From assembly GCF_022631375.1 (NCBI RefSeq), contig NZ_JALBGC010000003.1:682001-746000 (forward strand): 64,000 nucleotides of DNA, given 5' to 3'. This DNA comes from Hymenobacter cyanobacteriorum. Its GTDB lineage: Bacteria > Bacteroidota > Bacteroidia > Cytophagales > Hymenobacteraceae. The notes under the pieces are model-generated. The model was not told where the DNA came from and did no database searches. It was given only the letters and a program-made list of their open reading frames with translations. Below are positions 7,522 to 17,591 of the stretch, one piece after another (within the stretch, counting starts at the first letter, position 1; each line of letters opens with the position of its first letter). A program made the translations under genes and the position numbers.

Positions 7522-9312
7522 CTACCGTTGCGCCGGGGCTGCGCCTAGCTCGTTCAGGAAGTCACGTACCAACCCGTAAGCGCCATTAAAGCCGACCAGC
7601 GACAGGGCTTTGGGCTTGTCGTTCACGTCGTGGTAGGCGGCGCTACCGCCGCGGGTGTAGAGGAAAAAGGCGGGCACGCCGGCTTCGGAGAAGGGGAAAT
7701 GGTCGGAGTTGGCGGCGCGGCCGCGGGCGGCCAGGTTGGGCAGGTAGTGGTGCGCGTCGTTGAGGACGGTGAGTCGATGGTAGGCGCCTTCGAATACGCG
7801 GCCATTCACGACGGTAGCGCCTTTTTCGCCGGTGCCAAGCAGGTCGAGGTTCATCAGGAACTTGATGCGCTTGAGGGGCACGAGCGGGTGCTTCACGAAG
7901 TATTCGGAGCCGACCAGCCCCGCTTCTTCGGCTCCGAAGAGCAGGAATACTACCGAGTAAGCGGGGCGGTTTTCGGGCTTGGCGTAGTGCGCGGCCAGCT
8001 CCAGCAGTAGGGCTACGCCGCTGGCGTTGTCGTTGGCCCCGGGGAAGTACACGTGCGGGCCCATCATGCCCAGGTGGTCGTAGTGGGCCGATACGACCAG
8101 GAACGAGTCGGTCCGCGCGGTGCCGCGCACCACGGCGGCCAAGTTCTGGGTTTGGTAGTTGCGCTGGAGCTGGGCCCCCACGCGCACGGTGGCCCACACG
8201 GTGCGGCCCTTGGGGGCGTTGGTGGCGGTATCGCCAAAAATGGCTTTGTCGAGCCAGAGCGGCACCTTGCTGGCCAGCACTTCCACGCGCGGCTGGGGGG
8301 CCTGCTCGTCGGCCAGCGAGGCGGTGAGCTTGGGCACCACGGTAATCCAGGCGGCGGCGGTGTTGAGACGCTCGCGCAGCACCGGAAACTTGGCCAGGCG
8401 GGCGGCATCGGCGGCGCGCAGCAGCAGCACGCGCTGGGGCCAGGGCGTGCGCAGGTAGCGCGCCCGCACGGCGGCCTGGCTGAACACCAGCGTATCGAGC
8501 AGCAGCAGGCGGGCCTTAACGTTGCCGGCGGCTGAGTTGGGAGCCGCAATGCAGGCCGTGCCGGTGGGCCAGCCCCAGCCTTTCCCTCCACCCTCGGCCC
8601 GAATGGAGGCCGCTACGCCGCGCGGAAAAGTGTTTACATCCAGCGTGAAGGGCTGCGTATAATCGGGAGCCAGCGGCTCTAGTTTCAACTGCTGCAAGCG
8701 CTGGCGGAGGTAGGCGGCCGCCAGGTGCTCGCCCTGTAGCACGTAGCCGCGGCCGTGCATTTTGGGCGAGGCCAGCGCCTTAATGGTGCGTTTGGCGCGC
8801 ATTTTATTCTGCGCGTGCGCCGGGGCCGGCAGGAGTGCTGCAAAGGCCAACAGCAGGCCCGTGATGGCCGCAACTGGCGAGCGGCGAACGTTGCGGGCAG
8901 CCCATGCCGCAGCCAGCCCCACGGCCAGGGCCGCGCCCAGGCCGTCGCTCAGCAAGTCCGACCACTCGCCGTGGCGGCCGAGGTTCATCGTCATTTGCAG
9001 CACTTCGATGAGGGCCCCGAACAGCAGGCTACCCGCCAGGGCTACCGCGCCGGCGTGGGCGGCCAGCCGGGGCCAGCGGCGCTGCCGGTGCAGCGAGAAC
9101 CAACTCAGACCGGCCAGCACGAAAAACACGCCCGCGTGGGCGGCTGTGTCGAACGACAACAGCTCCCACACGGGCGTGCGCGGCATTTCATCAGATGGGG
9201 TAAGCGTGAGCACCAGCACCACGGCGGCCCACAGCAGCGGCAAAGCGGCGTAAGGGCGGGGTGCGGGGCCGGGCAACGGCAACTTGGGCGGGGTAAGCGA
9301 AAGCATCAACAT
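7522..9312 (-). CDS. VanZ-like membrane domain fused to M28 family metallopeptidase
   Basis: One open frame of 596 aa joins two domains. Residues ~1-150 are a VanZ-like membrane domain: several hydrophobic helices with FDTAAHAGVFF, then GALIEVLQ...GEWSDLLSDGLG. At about 150-170 comes a segment that looks like a signal peptide (AAITGLLLAFAALLPAPAHAQ). The rest is a PA/M28-type zinc peptidase. Its ligands are all present: H410 (SAHYDH), D428 (GANDNASG), E462/E463, D490 (NLDLLG) and H561 (YHDVND). The peptidase is therefore expected to act outside the inner membrane as an aminopeptidase. A TTG 12 nt upstream is an alternative start. The gene follows gcvH by about 31 bp and ends the maeB-ruvA-sprA-gcvH run. 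Elsewhere vanZ is usually a separate small gene after gcvH, so this looks like a true fusion. Confidence 0.8.
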   Translation of the reverse strand: MLMLSLTPPKLPLPGPAPRPYAALPLLWAAVVLVLTLTPSDEMPRTPVWELLSFDTAAHAGVFFVLAGLSWFSLHRQRRWPRLAAHAGAVALAGSLLFGALIEVLQMTMNLGRHGEWSDLLSDGLGAALAVGLAAAWAARNVRRSPVAAITGLLLAFAALLPAPAHAQNKMRAKRTIKALASPKMHGRGYVLQGEHLAAAYLRQRLQQLKLEPLAPDYTQPFTLDVNTFPRGVAASIRAEGGGKGWGWPTGTACIAAPNSAAGNVKARLLLLDTLVFSQAAVRARYLRTPWPQRVLLLRAADAARLAKFPVLRERLNTAAAWITVVPKLTASLADEQAPQPRVEVLASKVPLWLDKAIFGDTATNAPKGRTVWATVRVGAQLQRNYQTQNLAAVVRGTARTDSFLVVSAHYDHLGMMGPHVYFPGANDNASGVALLLELAAHYAKPENRPAYSVVFLLFGAEEAGLVGSEYFVKHPLVPLKRIKFLMNLDLLGTGEKGATVVNGRVFEGAYHRLTVLNDAHHYLPNLAARGRAANSDHFPFSEAGVPAFFLYTRGGSAAYHDVNDKPKALSLVGFNGAYGLVRDFLNELGAAPAQR

Positions 9313-9343
9313 CGCGGCGCACAAGCGAAAGCCGTGCTACAAT

Positions 9344-9724
9344 TTACGCACCTACCAGCTCGCCGTAGGTTTCGGCCGAGAGCAGGTCGGCGAGCTCCTC
9401 GGGGTTGGCGATGGAGATTTTCACCATCCAGCCGTCGCCGTAGGGGTCGGAGTTTACGGTTTCGGGGGCGTCGGCCAGCTTCTCGTTCACTTCGAGCACG
9501 GTGCCGGTGATGGGGCTGAACAGGTCGGAAACGGTTTTCACGGCCTCCACGGTGCCGAATACGTCGTGACGGGCTACCTCTTTGTCGAGGGTGTCGATGT
9601 CGACGTACACGATGTCGCCCAGCTCTTTCTGCGCGTGGTCGGTGATGCCCACGTAGGCAACGTCGCCTTCAACGCGAATCCATTCGTGGTCTTTGGTGTA
9701 GTGCAGGGTGGCGGGCAGGTTCAT
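9344..9724 (-). CDS. gcvH: Glycine cleavage system H protein
   Basis: A 126-aa lipoyl carrier protein that shuttles the aminomethyl group between the P, T and L proteins of glycine cleavage. The lipoylation lysine is K63 in [12 protein letters not shown], and the Gly-rich C-terminal [12 protein letters not shown] is typical. Length matches the family. The start at 9724 ([15 protein letters not shown]) is the standard H-protein N terminus. It lies between sprA and the VanZ-M28 gene on the same strand; the sprA-gcvH-vanZ order is, to my knowledge, common in Bacteroidota although the functional link is unclear. Confidence 0.97.
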   Translation of the reverse strand: MNLPATLHYTKDHEWIRVEGDVAYVGITDHAQKELGDIVYVDIDTLDKEVARHDVFGTVEAVKTVSDLFSPITGTVLEVNEKLADAPETVNSDPYGDGWMVKISIANPEELADLLSAETYGELVGA

Positions 9725-9879
9725 AGGAATGGTGGATTGGTGAGTTGGCGAAATAGGGGTTGGCGGCAAAATTAGGCAATGCGACAGTGGGGAAGGCGAC
9801 GAGGGCCGAAATGTTTTACCCGGGCAAACCAGATTTCACGACCTCTTCAATCCGTTACTCCCCCAATCCGATATTCCAC

Positions 9880-12800
9880 CTACTGCGTGAGGCTGTAGCG
9901 CAGTTGCAGGCCGCCCTCCGAAGCCGTGTTGCGGAAGGCGTTGCTGATGCGCGGCGTGGTCACGGTCTGGCTGTAGTAGAGCTGCAGGTTGAGGCGGGAG
10001 TTGAGCAGGTAGTCGACGGTGGGGCGCAGCTGGAAGGTTTTGTTGCCGTTGGTAATCTGGCCCTGGGCCGTGCCTTCCGATGGCGTCAGGCCCTGCGTGT
10101 TGCCGGCCTCCACCACGTTGATGATGCTGCGCTGAATGGTGATGTTGTCGCGAATGCTCAGGTCGAGGCGGGCGGTAAGGTTGTTTTTGAGCACACGCTG
10201 CTCGCCGCCGACGCGGAAGGGCAGTTTCAGGCTGTTGGTGGCGTAGCCAAACCCTACCACGATTTCGTTGGTGTACAGCTCCGTTACCTGGGCGTTAGTC
10301 ACGTTCAGCACCACGGTGCGGTCGGTGCGGTATTCGAGGCGGCCGGTGGCGCGGCTCACCGTCTGGAAATTGACGCCGATGAGCGGGGCCAGCCGCTCGG
10401 CAATGCTCACCTGGCCCACCACGTAGTACGGGATGAACTGGCCGTTGTCGTTCCGCTGGAAAGGGGCGTTCGGGTCGCGGAAGTCCGGCTCAACCTGGTA
10501 GTTGGTGGCCGTGTTGTAGCTGCCGATGCTGTAGGTGGACGAATAGGCGTGGTTGAGGGTGAACGACGAGAAGTAGCGCTTGATGACTGGCAGGTCGGCA
10601 AAGCCGTTGTAGTCGACGCGCCAGTTGGGCAGCGGCAACATACTGAACGGGTTGAATTTCTTGGCCGTGTAGCCGTCGGAAGAGCGGCCGTGGTAGGCAT
10701 CCACGAAGCTCTGCACCAGCACATCCTGCGAGTTGTAGGTGTAGGTGCCGGCCTGGTTGTTCGGGTTGCGGTTGGCTTCCAGCAGTTTAGCGCGCACAAT
10801 GGGCCGGTTTTTCACGAATTGCTCAAATGCCTTCGAAGTTTCGCCGTTGGCCCCCAGGTCGCCAAACAACGTCTGGATGGTGATGGTCGAGGTCTGGAAC
10901 GAGCCGCTGCCCAGCAGCGGGTGTTCGGCCAGCAGGTAGCGGCCTTTGGCGTCGCGCTCCGTGGTGGGCACCAGGGTGCTGTCGTTCACCAGCCGGCGGT
11001 AGTACACCTGCTGGTTGCGGGCCAGCTGCCGGCGGGCATCTACCTGAATATTGAACCCGCGAATAGGTTCTAGAGCAGTACGCAGGGCCAGGTTTTCGGT
11101 AAGCAGGTTGCTCAGGGCGGTGTTCAGATATTGGCTTTCCTGGGTGTACCAGCCCCGGTCGGCGGCCATCTCATAGAGGTCGCCGAGTTCGTACTGCTTG
11201 CCCACGATGAACGGCAGGCCCGGAGCCGTGAAGCCCCGGTCGAAGCCAAAGAGGGCGGTTTTGGGCAGGTAGCCGGGCAGCAGCGTGCCGTTGGCCCGCA
11301 CGTAGGTGAAGTTGATGGAGCGGGCCGTCATCAGCCCGCGCAGCACGGCTTTCACGAAGCGGTACTTTTCGCGGGTGGTATCGGCGGCGGGCTTGCCGTT
11401 GCGGCCGTCGGCGGCATCGGGGCGGCCCGCGTTGAGCAGGTCGGTGGCCACGCTGCGCGAGCGGGCGCTGGCGGGCTGGGCGTTGTTGATGATGTTGAGA
11501 AACTTCACCTTGTTGTACAGCTTCACCAGGTCAATTTTGCCGTTGGCGCTGAACTCGGCGTTGTTCTGCACAGTGTTGCCCAGGTTCAGGTTCACGGTCA
11601 TGGTGTCCAGCTCCTGGTTGCCGGTGGGCACCGGGTAAAGCGGGGCGCGCAGCGAGGCCGACGACGACTGCCAGTTGTAGGTAGCCGCGTAGCGGGCATC
11701 GGCGCTCAGCCAGTCGGTGAGCGGGAATTTATCGAGCGGCAAGCGGTAGGTCAGCGAGGCCACCTGGTTGAAATTGACGGTACGGCCGCCACGCAGCAGG
11801 TTGTTCTGCAGGTCGTTGCGGTTGTCGATGGCCTGCTGGCTCACCCCAATGGTGCGGCCCCGGCCTTCGTCGACCACGCCGCGGTTGTTGGCGGTGTAAT
11901 CGAAAATCAGGCTCTTGGTCAGGTCCCACTTCAGGTCGTAGATGCGGCTGATATAGAACGACTTCTGAATAATCGGGGCGATGCCGGCCGTGCTGGGCAG
12001 CTCGCCGGGGTTCAGCACACGCTGCAGGAACCGCTCGTTGTAGCGCCGGTCGATGTCGGTGCGGAACGAGAAGCGCGAAGGCAGCGGCGTGAAGTTAATC
12101 TGCTGGAAAATCTTCAGGTACGGGTTGTCGAGGGCCTTGATTTTGGCCAGCGGCTCGTAGTTCTTGGGCGTGGTCTGGTAGACGTAGGCCACGGCGGCGG
12201 TGTAGGCCTTGGTGTAGTCGCGGTCGGTGCGAATGTCGGAGTGCAGGCGGTCGGTAAGGGAGAAGCTCAGGGCCAGGTTTTCCACGTCCCACGGCCTGGG
12301 CAGGCTGGGCGCGGCCCCGGGCTTGGGCTGGCTGCGCTCCTTGCGCACGTTCAGCACCGACACGCTGCGGCTGGTGGTTTGGTCGATGACCTTTTTGCGG
12401 TACTCGGCCTGGGCGGCCGTGTTGATGGTGTTGTCCGCGTTGCGGAATTTCTGTAGGCTTTGCTCCAGCTTGGTGTCGGGGTCGAGCGGGTCGTAGAGGG
12501 GCGAACGGCTCTCGCGGCCCACCTGCAGCAGCACCGGTACGCGCAGGCCCAGCTGCGGCGGCAAAAATTTATCGACGGCCACCGTGGTGTTCAAATCGCC
12601 CCGGAATACGTCGTCAATCGAGCGCTGCTGCACTTTGTCCTGCAAGCCGCCAAAGCCCACGCTGGTGAAGCTGCCGGTGGCCGTCACGTTGGCCACGTCG
12701 GCCAGCTTCACGTTCAGGCGGGCAGTGGCAGCGTAGCCGGCCTGCTGCTCAAAATCGAACACCCGGAACTCATCGGCCCATAGGTTCACCGTTTTGGCTG

Positions 12801-15800
12801 CGGTGGTGGGGTCGACGCCGCCGATGGGGTTGAGAATGCCCAGCATGACGCCCTGAACGGCCGAAAAATCGGGGTTGCCCACCACCGTGATACGAGCCCC
12901 GTTGGGCAGGTCTACGCTGAAAGGCGTGAGCAAGGAAGGGTTCGGAAACTGCTGGTTGCGCTTGGCCTTGGCATCGATGAAATCCTGGAAGGACACGTCG
13001 ATGCGGTTTTCCACGGGCCACACCTCGTCGGCGGTGGTGCCGGTGGTGGTCAGCTTCAGGGGCAGCGAGTATTCGTAGTAGTTCTGGGTGTAGTCGGTGC
13101 CAATGCGCAGAAAGGCGCGGGTTTCGCCGTCCTTGGTGGTGGGGTCGTCCGAGTCGCCGTGCAGGAACAGGCGCAGGCGCTTGTAGCGCAGCAGGTTGAT
13201 GGTGATGTTCTTGTACGCCGCCTTGGCAAAGCCGTCGCGCAGTTCCTGCACGCTCAGGCGCAGGCTCTGCTCGTTTTGCAGGCGCGAGGTGCTGCTGCTG
13301 CCGTACTCCTGGTCGCGCCTGATGCCGGGCGGCGACACGTACGGGATGCCTCCACCGGCAGCCACGCCGTTCTCCTCCACGCTCACCGTCGAAATGTTGA
13401 AGGAACGGGCATCGGCTTGCAAGCCTACGGGCGGCTGGGGCCCCTGGCGCGCATCTACCAGCGGGTAGATGAAGCGGCGCCACTGGTTGGCCACAAACTG
13501 CGGCTGCACCAGGCGCACCACCACGGGCTCCTGCCAGCCGGTCATGTACATGCGCAGGAAGCGGATGGACTTGAAGCCGAAGGCCTGGTTGTTGTTGCCT
13601 TGAATGCTGGTGTACTGCTCGCGAATGGGAATGCGGAACTGGTACCAGGTCACGCGGTCGCCCGAGCCTTCGATGGGGGCAGTCGTCACCTTATCGATGA
13701 TGTAGTTCGAACCGATGTCGAGGGTGCCGGGGCGCAGGCGCATCTTGTACTCGTAGTAGCGCTCCACGTCCTGCACCACGTTGTCGCGGTTCAGGTCTTC
13801 CTTGTCGGGGTAGGCCGTCGAGCTCAGCTGGCTGTTCTCGGGCGAGTTGCCGTCGTAGCCGTTGTAGTTCTTGTAGCGGCCCAGCAGCTTGGTATTGGCC
13901 GCGTCGTAGCTGGGGTCGAGGTGGTGGCGGAAGTCGTCGGCCGAGGGGTCGGGCAGGGTGGCAAACTGCGCGCCGTAGCCCTGCGGCACCGTGGCTTGCA
14001 CGCGCTCGTTGTCGTCGCTCACGCCGTCGAGGCCCACGTCCTGGGCGGCCCGGGCGCCGGGGGCGGCGTTGAAGGCATCGGTAAGAAACTGCTGCTTCGT
14101 GACGCGGCCGAAAGGCGTCGGGTTGGTGGTATTGGCCACGTCCGTCGGGTCATTGGTCACGGGCAGGCCGTTCTCGAACTCGTGCTGGTTCTGGTCCTTC
14201 AGCACATCTTCGCTCACGTTGCCCAGGTTGATAACGAAGTCGCCGCCCGTAGTATTGGGCTTCGGGCTGGGGTTATCGGGGTCGAGCACCACGCCGTTGG
14301 GCGTGTTGATGAACGGGTCCATCATCCAGAACTCCAGGTACTCAATGTTGGCGTTGTCGAAATCAGTATCGAAGGTGATGGCCCGGCTGATGCCGCCAAA
14401 CTTGTTCAGCAGGCCGCTGGTGGTGGCCTCGGTGCCGGTGAAGAACTTGCCGGCGTTGTCGATGGCCGGGTTGTAGTTGTAGGCTCCCCGCTCCTTGGGG
14501 TAAAAGGCCATGTCGAAGGTGTACTCGTAGCCGTTGCCGGTCGAGCCCAGGTCCTTGTTGGGGAACACCTCGTCGCGCTTCACGCCGCGCACGTAGTGGT
14601 TGGTCAGGTCGGCCGCCCCGATGTTGGCTGGCACGTTGGGGCCGCCGGTGTAGTAGCTCTGGTCGATGGTGTACCAGGCCAGGCGGGCACGCTGGTAGGC
14701 ATAGGCCAGGCCCACGGCGTTGCTGCCGCCAATGGGCAGCGGCGTGCTGGCCAGCCGCCAGGCCGGAATGCTGGCCAGGCCGCCCAGCGTGTAGGGCGTG
14801 CGCGCGTTCTCGAAGTCGTCGACGTAACTCACGCCGTTTTCGCCGTTGCCCAACTGCGAGCGGCCCGGCAGCAGCTTGGCAAACTCCCCGCTGAAGGCAA
14901 TGGTCGAAATTTCCTTGGTCGACACAAACGGGAGCATGTCGAGGTACTTGGTCAGCACCCGGCTGTCTTTCCGGATGCTGCCATCCAGGCCCACGATGGT
15001 GTTGTTGCCCGGCTCGTCACCCACATTCACGCGGTTGATGCCCGGGGCCTGGTTTTCGAGCAGGTGCAGGGCCGTGGCGCCCAAAGTCACGTCGCGGTTC
15101 AGGCGGTAGTCGAGGCGGGTGCCCAGCAGCTTGCGGGGCTGCACCTGCACCAGGGCGTTTTTCTCAAATTCTACCCGCAGCTCGTTGGCCGAGTTCAGGT
15201 AAGCCGGGTTCAGGATTTTCACCTTGGCCTGGTCGTAAAACACCTGGTAGTCGGTGCCTTCCGTGAGCAGCGTCGAGCCCGAGCGCACCCGCACCGAACC
15301 CTGCGCAATGCCAATGCCGGGCAGGTTAATCTCATCAGACCCCGCCCCGCCCTGGAAACGCCCGCGCAGGAAAAACTTGTCCTTTTCCTGGCGCTGCTGG
15401 GCGTCGCTCTGGGTCTGGTTATACAGCTCCGAGTACACGTATTTCTGCGCCAACAGCCGCTCGGCAGCCCCGTTCACCCCGGTGGTGTCGAACTGCGTGC
15501 GCAGGTAGGAGCCGAAGGGCTGAATGTTGGGGAAGATGATTTTGCCCAGCTCGGGGTCAATCGTCACGCCCGGAAAGAAGTCGAAGTTGCCGTCCGGGTT
15601 ACGGTCGTTGTTGGGGTTCACGTGGTCGAGGTTAAGCACCTCAATCAGCGGGCGGTTTTGCAGCCGCACCCCCTCCTTCAACGACACCAAGTCGACCCCA
15701 GTGGCGTCGTCCTTGTAAATAATCTGCAGCTGGAAGTTGTCGCGGCTCAGCTGCGAAGCATTCAGGGGATAGATGTTTTTCATCATCAAATCCCAGGTGG

Positions 15801-17466
15801 GCGTGTTGCGGGTGCTCACGTCCGGGTTCAGCGGGTCGGGGCGGCCGGGCTGGGGCAGTACGTTCACGCCCGGGTTGCTGGCCCGCAGCATTTTCAGAAA
15901 CACCACTTGGTCGGCAGGCAGCGAGCCGTAGTCGTCCGACGTTTCCCCCACCTTGTAGGTTTTGCCGTTGTAGAGGTAAGTGTAGCTCACGCCCAGCACC
16001 TGGTCGGGCAGCAGCGGCGTGTTCAGGCTCAGGTAGCCGAGTTGGGAGTTGAAGGTGAACTCCCGGTTGTCGAGCTTGCGGGCGCGCACCCGCTCATAGT
16101 CCACGTTTTTGGCAAAGCCCGGCTGCAGGCTTTGCAAAAAGCCGTCGACCTGCAGGTTGTCGCGGGCGGCCAGGCCCCCGGCCAGCAACGCCGCGTATTC
16201 GCGGTTGGCCGCGTTATCGGCGGGCGTCCGGGTATTGGCGGGCCGCACCGGCAACAGCCCGCTCTGGTACACGCGCAGCGGCTCGGCCAGGTCCATCAGC
16301 GTCACCACGTTGCGCAGGGTTTCGGTGGTGCGGTTGTCGTTGGTCACGTACACCTCCAGGCGCGTAATCGTCACCCCATCGCTCTGGATGGTGGGCAGGT
16401 TGCGCAGGGCCTGGTCGTACTTTTCGCGAAAGAATTGCGACAGGAAAAAGTGCCGGTCGCGCTCGTACTGGCTGGCTTTCAACTCGTACTGCCGGCTCTG
16501 GGCACCGTTCTGAATGCGCACTTCGTCGGCGGTGCCGCGCACGGTGGCGGCCACGGCCGTCACGCCCAGCTTGCCAAACTGCAACTGGGTTTTCACCCCG
16601 AACAGGTTCTGGCCGCCCTGCACCAGCGAGTTGCCCAGCGGCAGGCTCACGTTACCGAGGTCCACCTTGCGCACGATATCGTTGTCGTCGCCGGCGAAGT
16701 CGAACTTCATCTGGTTGTCGAAGTCGAACGAGGCCTTGGTGTCGTAGTTGAACACCAGCTTGAGCCGGGTGCCAATCTGCCCGGTCAGGTTCACGTTGAT
16801 GTTCTGCTCGAACAAAAAGTCGCCCACGCTCTGCTGGCGCAGCGTCAGGGCCGGGTTCTCGTTGCGATTAAAGCGCCCGCCAAATTTGAGCGTGACCGCA
16901 CCCGCCGGCCGAATGTCGACGTAGCTGCCCCCAAAAATGCGGTTGGCAATGGGCCCGAGGTAAATCTTCGGAATCAGGCGCTGGGCCTGGGGCGTGCCTG
17001 CCGCGGCCGGCGCGCCCGCAATGCCACCCTTGGCTTTCTGCCGGTAGTAGTCGCTGATGGCCTGGCGGCGCTGAAACTCCTCGTACTGCTTGTACGTAAG
17101 CACGCTGGGGTCGCGGTAGTCGACCTCCTTGCCTACCTTTTCCTGCACGTCGAACTGTTTCAGGCTGTCGTCGACGGCCACATTCAGCTTCACGGTTTTG
17201 GGCAAGGGCAGAATCAGGGGCGACTCGCGCTTGCGCTGGCCGAAGGGGCTGCCGGGCCGGTCCTGGGCCCGCACGCGGGGGCGCCGGCTGGGGCGGTAGG
17301 GCCCCAGGGTGTCGGTACGCGGCGTGTCGAGGGCCAGCGTGCGCTGGGCGCGCAGCCACGCCCGGCTCAGGCGCGCGCTAGCCAACGGCGAGGCCGGGGC
17401 CCACCACGCCAGCAACGACGCCACTACAACTACCGATGCGGGAAGAAACTTCTGACCAGATTTCAA
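9880..17466 (-). CDS. sprA: Type IX secretion system outer-membrane channel SprA (Sov)
   Basis: A 2528-aa giant outer-membrane protein, the size expected for SprA/Sov, the beta-barrel conduit through which T9SS substrates leave the cell and which is needed for gliding in motile relatives. It has an N-terminal signal peptide (MKSGQKFLPASVVVVASLLAWWAP) and then long Tyr/Asn/Asp-rich barrel sequence. Recognisable family stretches include IFGGSYVDIRPAGAVTLKFG and SYVDDFENARTPYTLGG. The only start compatible with the signal peptide is TTG at 17466, with an in-frame stop at 17494-17496. The gene follows ruvA by 125 bp and precedes gcvH. A long opposite-strand frame covers it but is an artefact of codon bias. 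Confidence 0.93.
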   Translation of the reverse strand: MKSGQKFLPASVVVVASLLAWWAPASPLASARLSRAWLRAQRTLALDTPRTDTLGPYRPSRRPRVRAQDRPGSPFGQRKRESPLILPLPKTVKLNVAVDDSLKQFDVQEKVGKEVDYRDPSVLTYKQYEEFQRRQAISDYYRQKAKGGIAGAPAAAGTPQAQRLIPKIYLGPIANRIFGGSYVDIRPAGAVTLKFGGRFNRNENPALTLRQQSVGDFLFEQNINVNLTGQIGTRLKLVFNYDTKASFDFDNQMKFDFAGDDNDIVRKVDLGNVSLPLGNSLVQGGQNLFGVKTQLQFGKLGVTAVAATVRGTADEVRIQNGAQSRQYELKASQYERDRHFFLSQFFREKYDQALRNLPTIQSDGVTITRLEVYVTNDNRTTETLRNVVTLMDLAEPLRVYQSGLLPVRPANTRTPADNAANREYAALLAGGLAARDNLQVDGFLQSLQPGFAKNVDYERVRARKLDNREFTFNSQLGYLSLNTPLLPDQVLGVSYTYLYNGKTYKVGETSDDYGSLPADQVVFLKMLRASNPGVNVLPQPGRPDPLNPDVSTRNTPTWDLMMKNIYPLNASQLSRDNFQLQIIYKDDATGVDLVSLKEGVRLQNRPLIEVLNLDHVNPNNDRNPDGNFDFFPGVTIDPELGKIIFPNIQPFGSYLRTQFDTTGVNGAAERLLAQKYVYSELYNQTQSDAQQRQEKDKFFLRGRFQGGAGSDEINLPGIGIAQGSVRVRSGSTLLTEGTDYQVFYDQAKVKILNPAYLNSANELRVEFEKNALVQVQPRKLLGTRLDYRLNRDVTLGATALHLLENQAPGINRVNVGDEPGNNTIVGLDGSIRKDSRVLTKYLDMLPFVSTKEISTIAFSGEFAKLLPGRSQLGNGENGVSYVDDFENARTPYTLGGLASIPAWRLASTPLPIGGSNAVGLAYAYQRARLAWYTIDQSYYTGGPNVPANIGAADLTNHYVRGVKRDEVFPNKDLGSTGNGYEYTFDMAFYPKERGAYNYNPAIDNAGKFFTGTEATTSGLLNKFGGISRAITFDTDFDNANIEYLEFWMMDPFINTPNGVVLDPDNPSPKPNTTGGDFVINLGNVSEDVLKDQNQHEFENGLPVTNDPTDVANTTNPTPFGRVTKQQFLTDAFNAAPGARAAQDVGLDGVSDDNERVQATVPQGYGAQFATLPDPSADDFRHHLDPSYDAANTKLLGRYKNYNGYDGNSPENSQLSSTAYPDKEDLNRDNVVQDVERYYEYKMRLRPGTLDIGSNYIIDKVTTAPIEGSGDRVTWYQFRIPIREQYTSIQGNNNQAFGFKSIRFLRMYMTGWQEPVVVRLVQPQFVANQWRRFIYPLVDARQGPQPPVGLQADARSFNISTVSVEENGVAAGGGIPYVSPPGIRRDQEYGSSSTSRLQNEQSLRLSVQELRDGFAKAAYKNITINLLRYKRLRLFLHGDSDDPTTKDGETRAFLRIGTDYTQNYYEYSLPLKLTTTGTTADEVWPVENRIDVSFQDFIDAKAKRNQQFPNPSLLTPFSVDLPNGARITVVGNPDFSAVQGVMLGILNPIGGVDPTTAAKTVNLWADEFRVFDFEQQAGYAATARLNVKLADVANVTATGSFTSVGFGGLQDKVQQRSIDDVFRGDLNTTVAVDKFLPPQLGLRVPVLLQVGRESRSPLYDPLDPDTKLEQSLQKFRNADNTINTAAQAEYRKKVIDQTTSRSVSVLNVRKERSQPKPGAAPSLPRPWDVENLALSFSLTDRLHSDIRTDRDYTKAYTAAVAYVYQTTPKNYEPLAKIKALDNPYLKIFQQINFTPLPSRFSFRTDIDRRYNERFLQRVLNPGELPSTAGIAPIIQKSFYISRIYDLKWDLTKSLIFDYTANNRGVVDEGRGRTIGVSQQAIDNRNDLQNNLLRGGRTVNFNQVASLTYRLPLDKFPLTDWLSADARYAATYNWQSSSASLRAPLYPVPTGNQELDTMTVNLNLGNTVQNNAEFSANGKIDLVKLYNKVKFLNIINNAQPASARSRSVATDLLNAGRPDAADGRNGKPAADTTREKYRFVKAVLRGLMTARSINFTYVRANGTLLPGYLPKTALFGFDRGFTAPGLPFIVGKQYELGDLYEMAADRGWYTQESQYLNTALSNLLTENLALRTALEPIRGFNIQVDARRQLARNQQVYYRRLVNDSTLVPTTERDAKGRYLLAEHPLLGSGSFQTSTITIQTLFGDLGANGETSKAFEQFVKNRPIVRAKLLEANRNPNNQAGTYTYNSQDVLVQSFVDAYHGRSSDGYTAKKFNPFSMLPLPNWRVDYNGFADLPVIKRYFSSFTLNHAYSSTYSIGSYNTATNYQVEPDFRDPNAPFQRNDNGQFIPYYVVGQVSIAERLAPLIGVNFQTVSRATGRLEYRTDRTVVLNVTNAQVTELYTNEIVVGFGYATNSLKLPFRVGGEQRVLKNNLTARLDLSIRDNITIQRSIINVVEAGNTQGLTPSEGTAQGQITNGNKTFQLRPTVDYLLNSRLNLQLYYSQTVTTPRISNAFRNTASEGGLQLRYSLTQ

Positions 17467-17591
17467 GCAGATAAGTGTAAGAACACGCGCTACTTAGGCA
17501 GCGCGCATCAGGCACAGCATTTTCAATTTCAGCAGCAAGCTGCCCCGAAGCGAACCCCAACCGACGCGAACAAAAATTTTCGCGGCACGGC

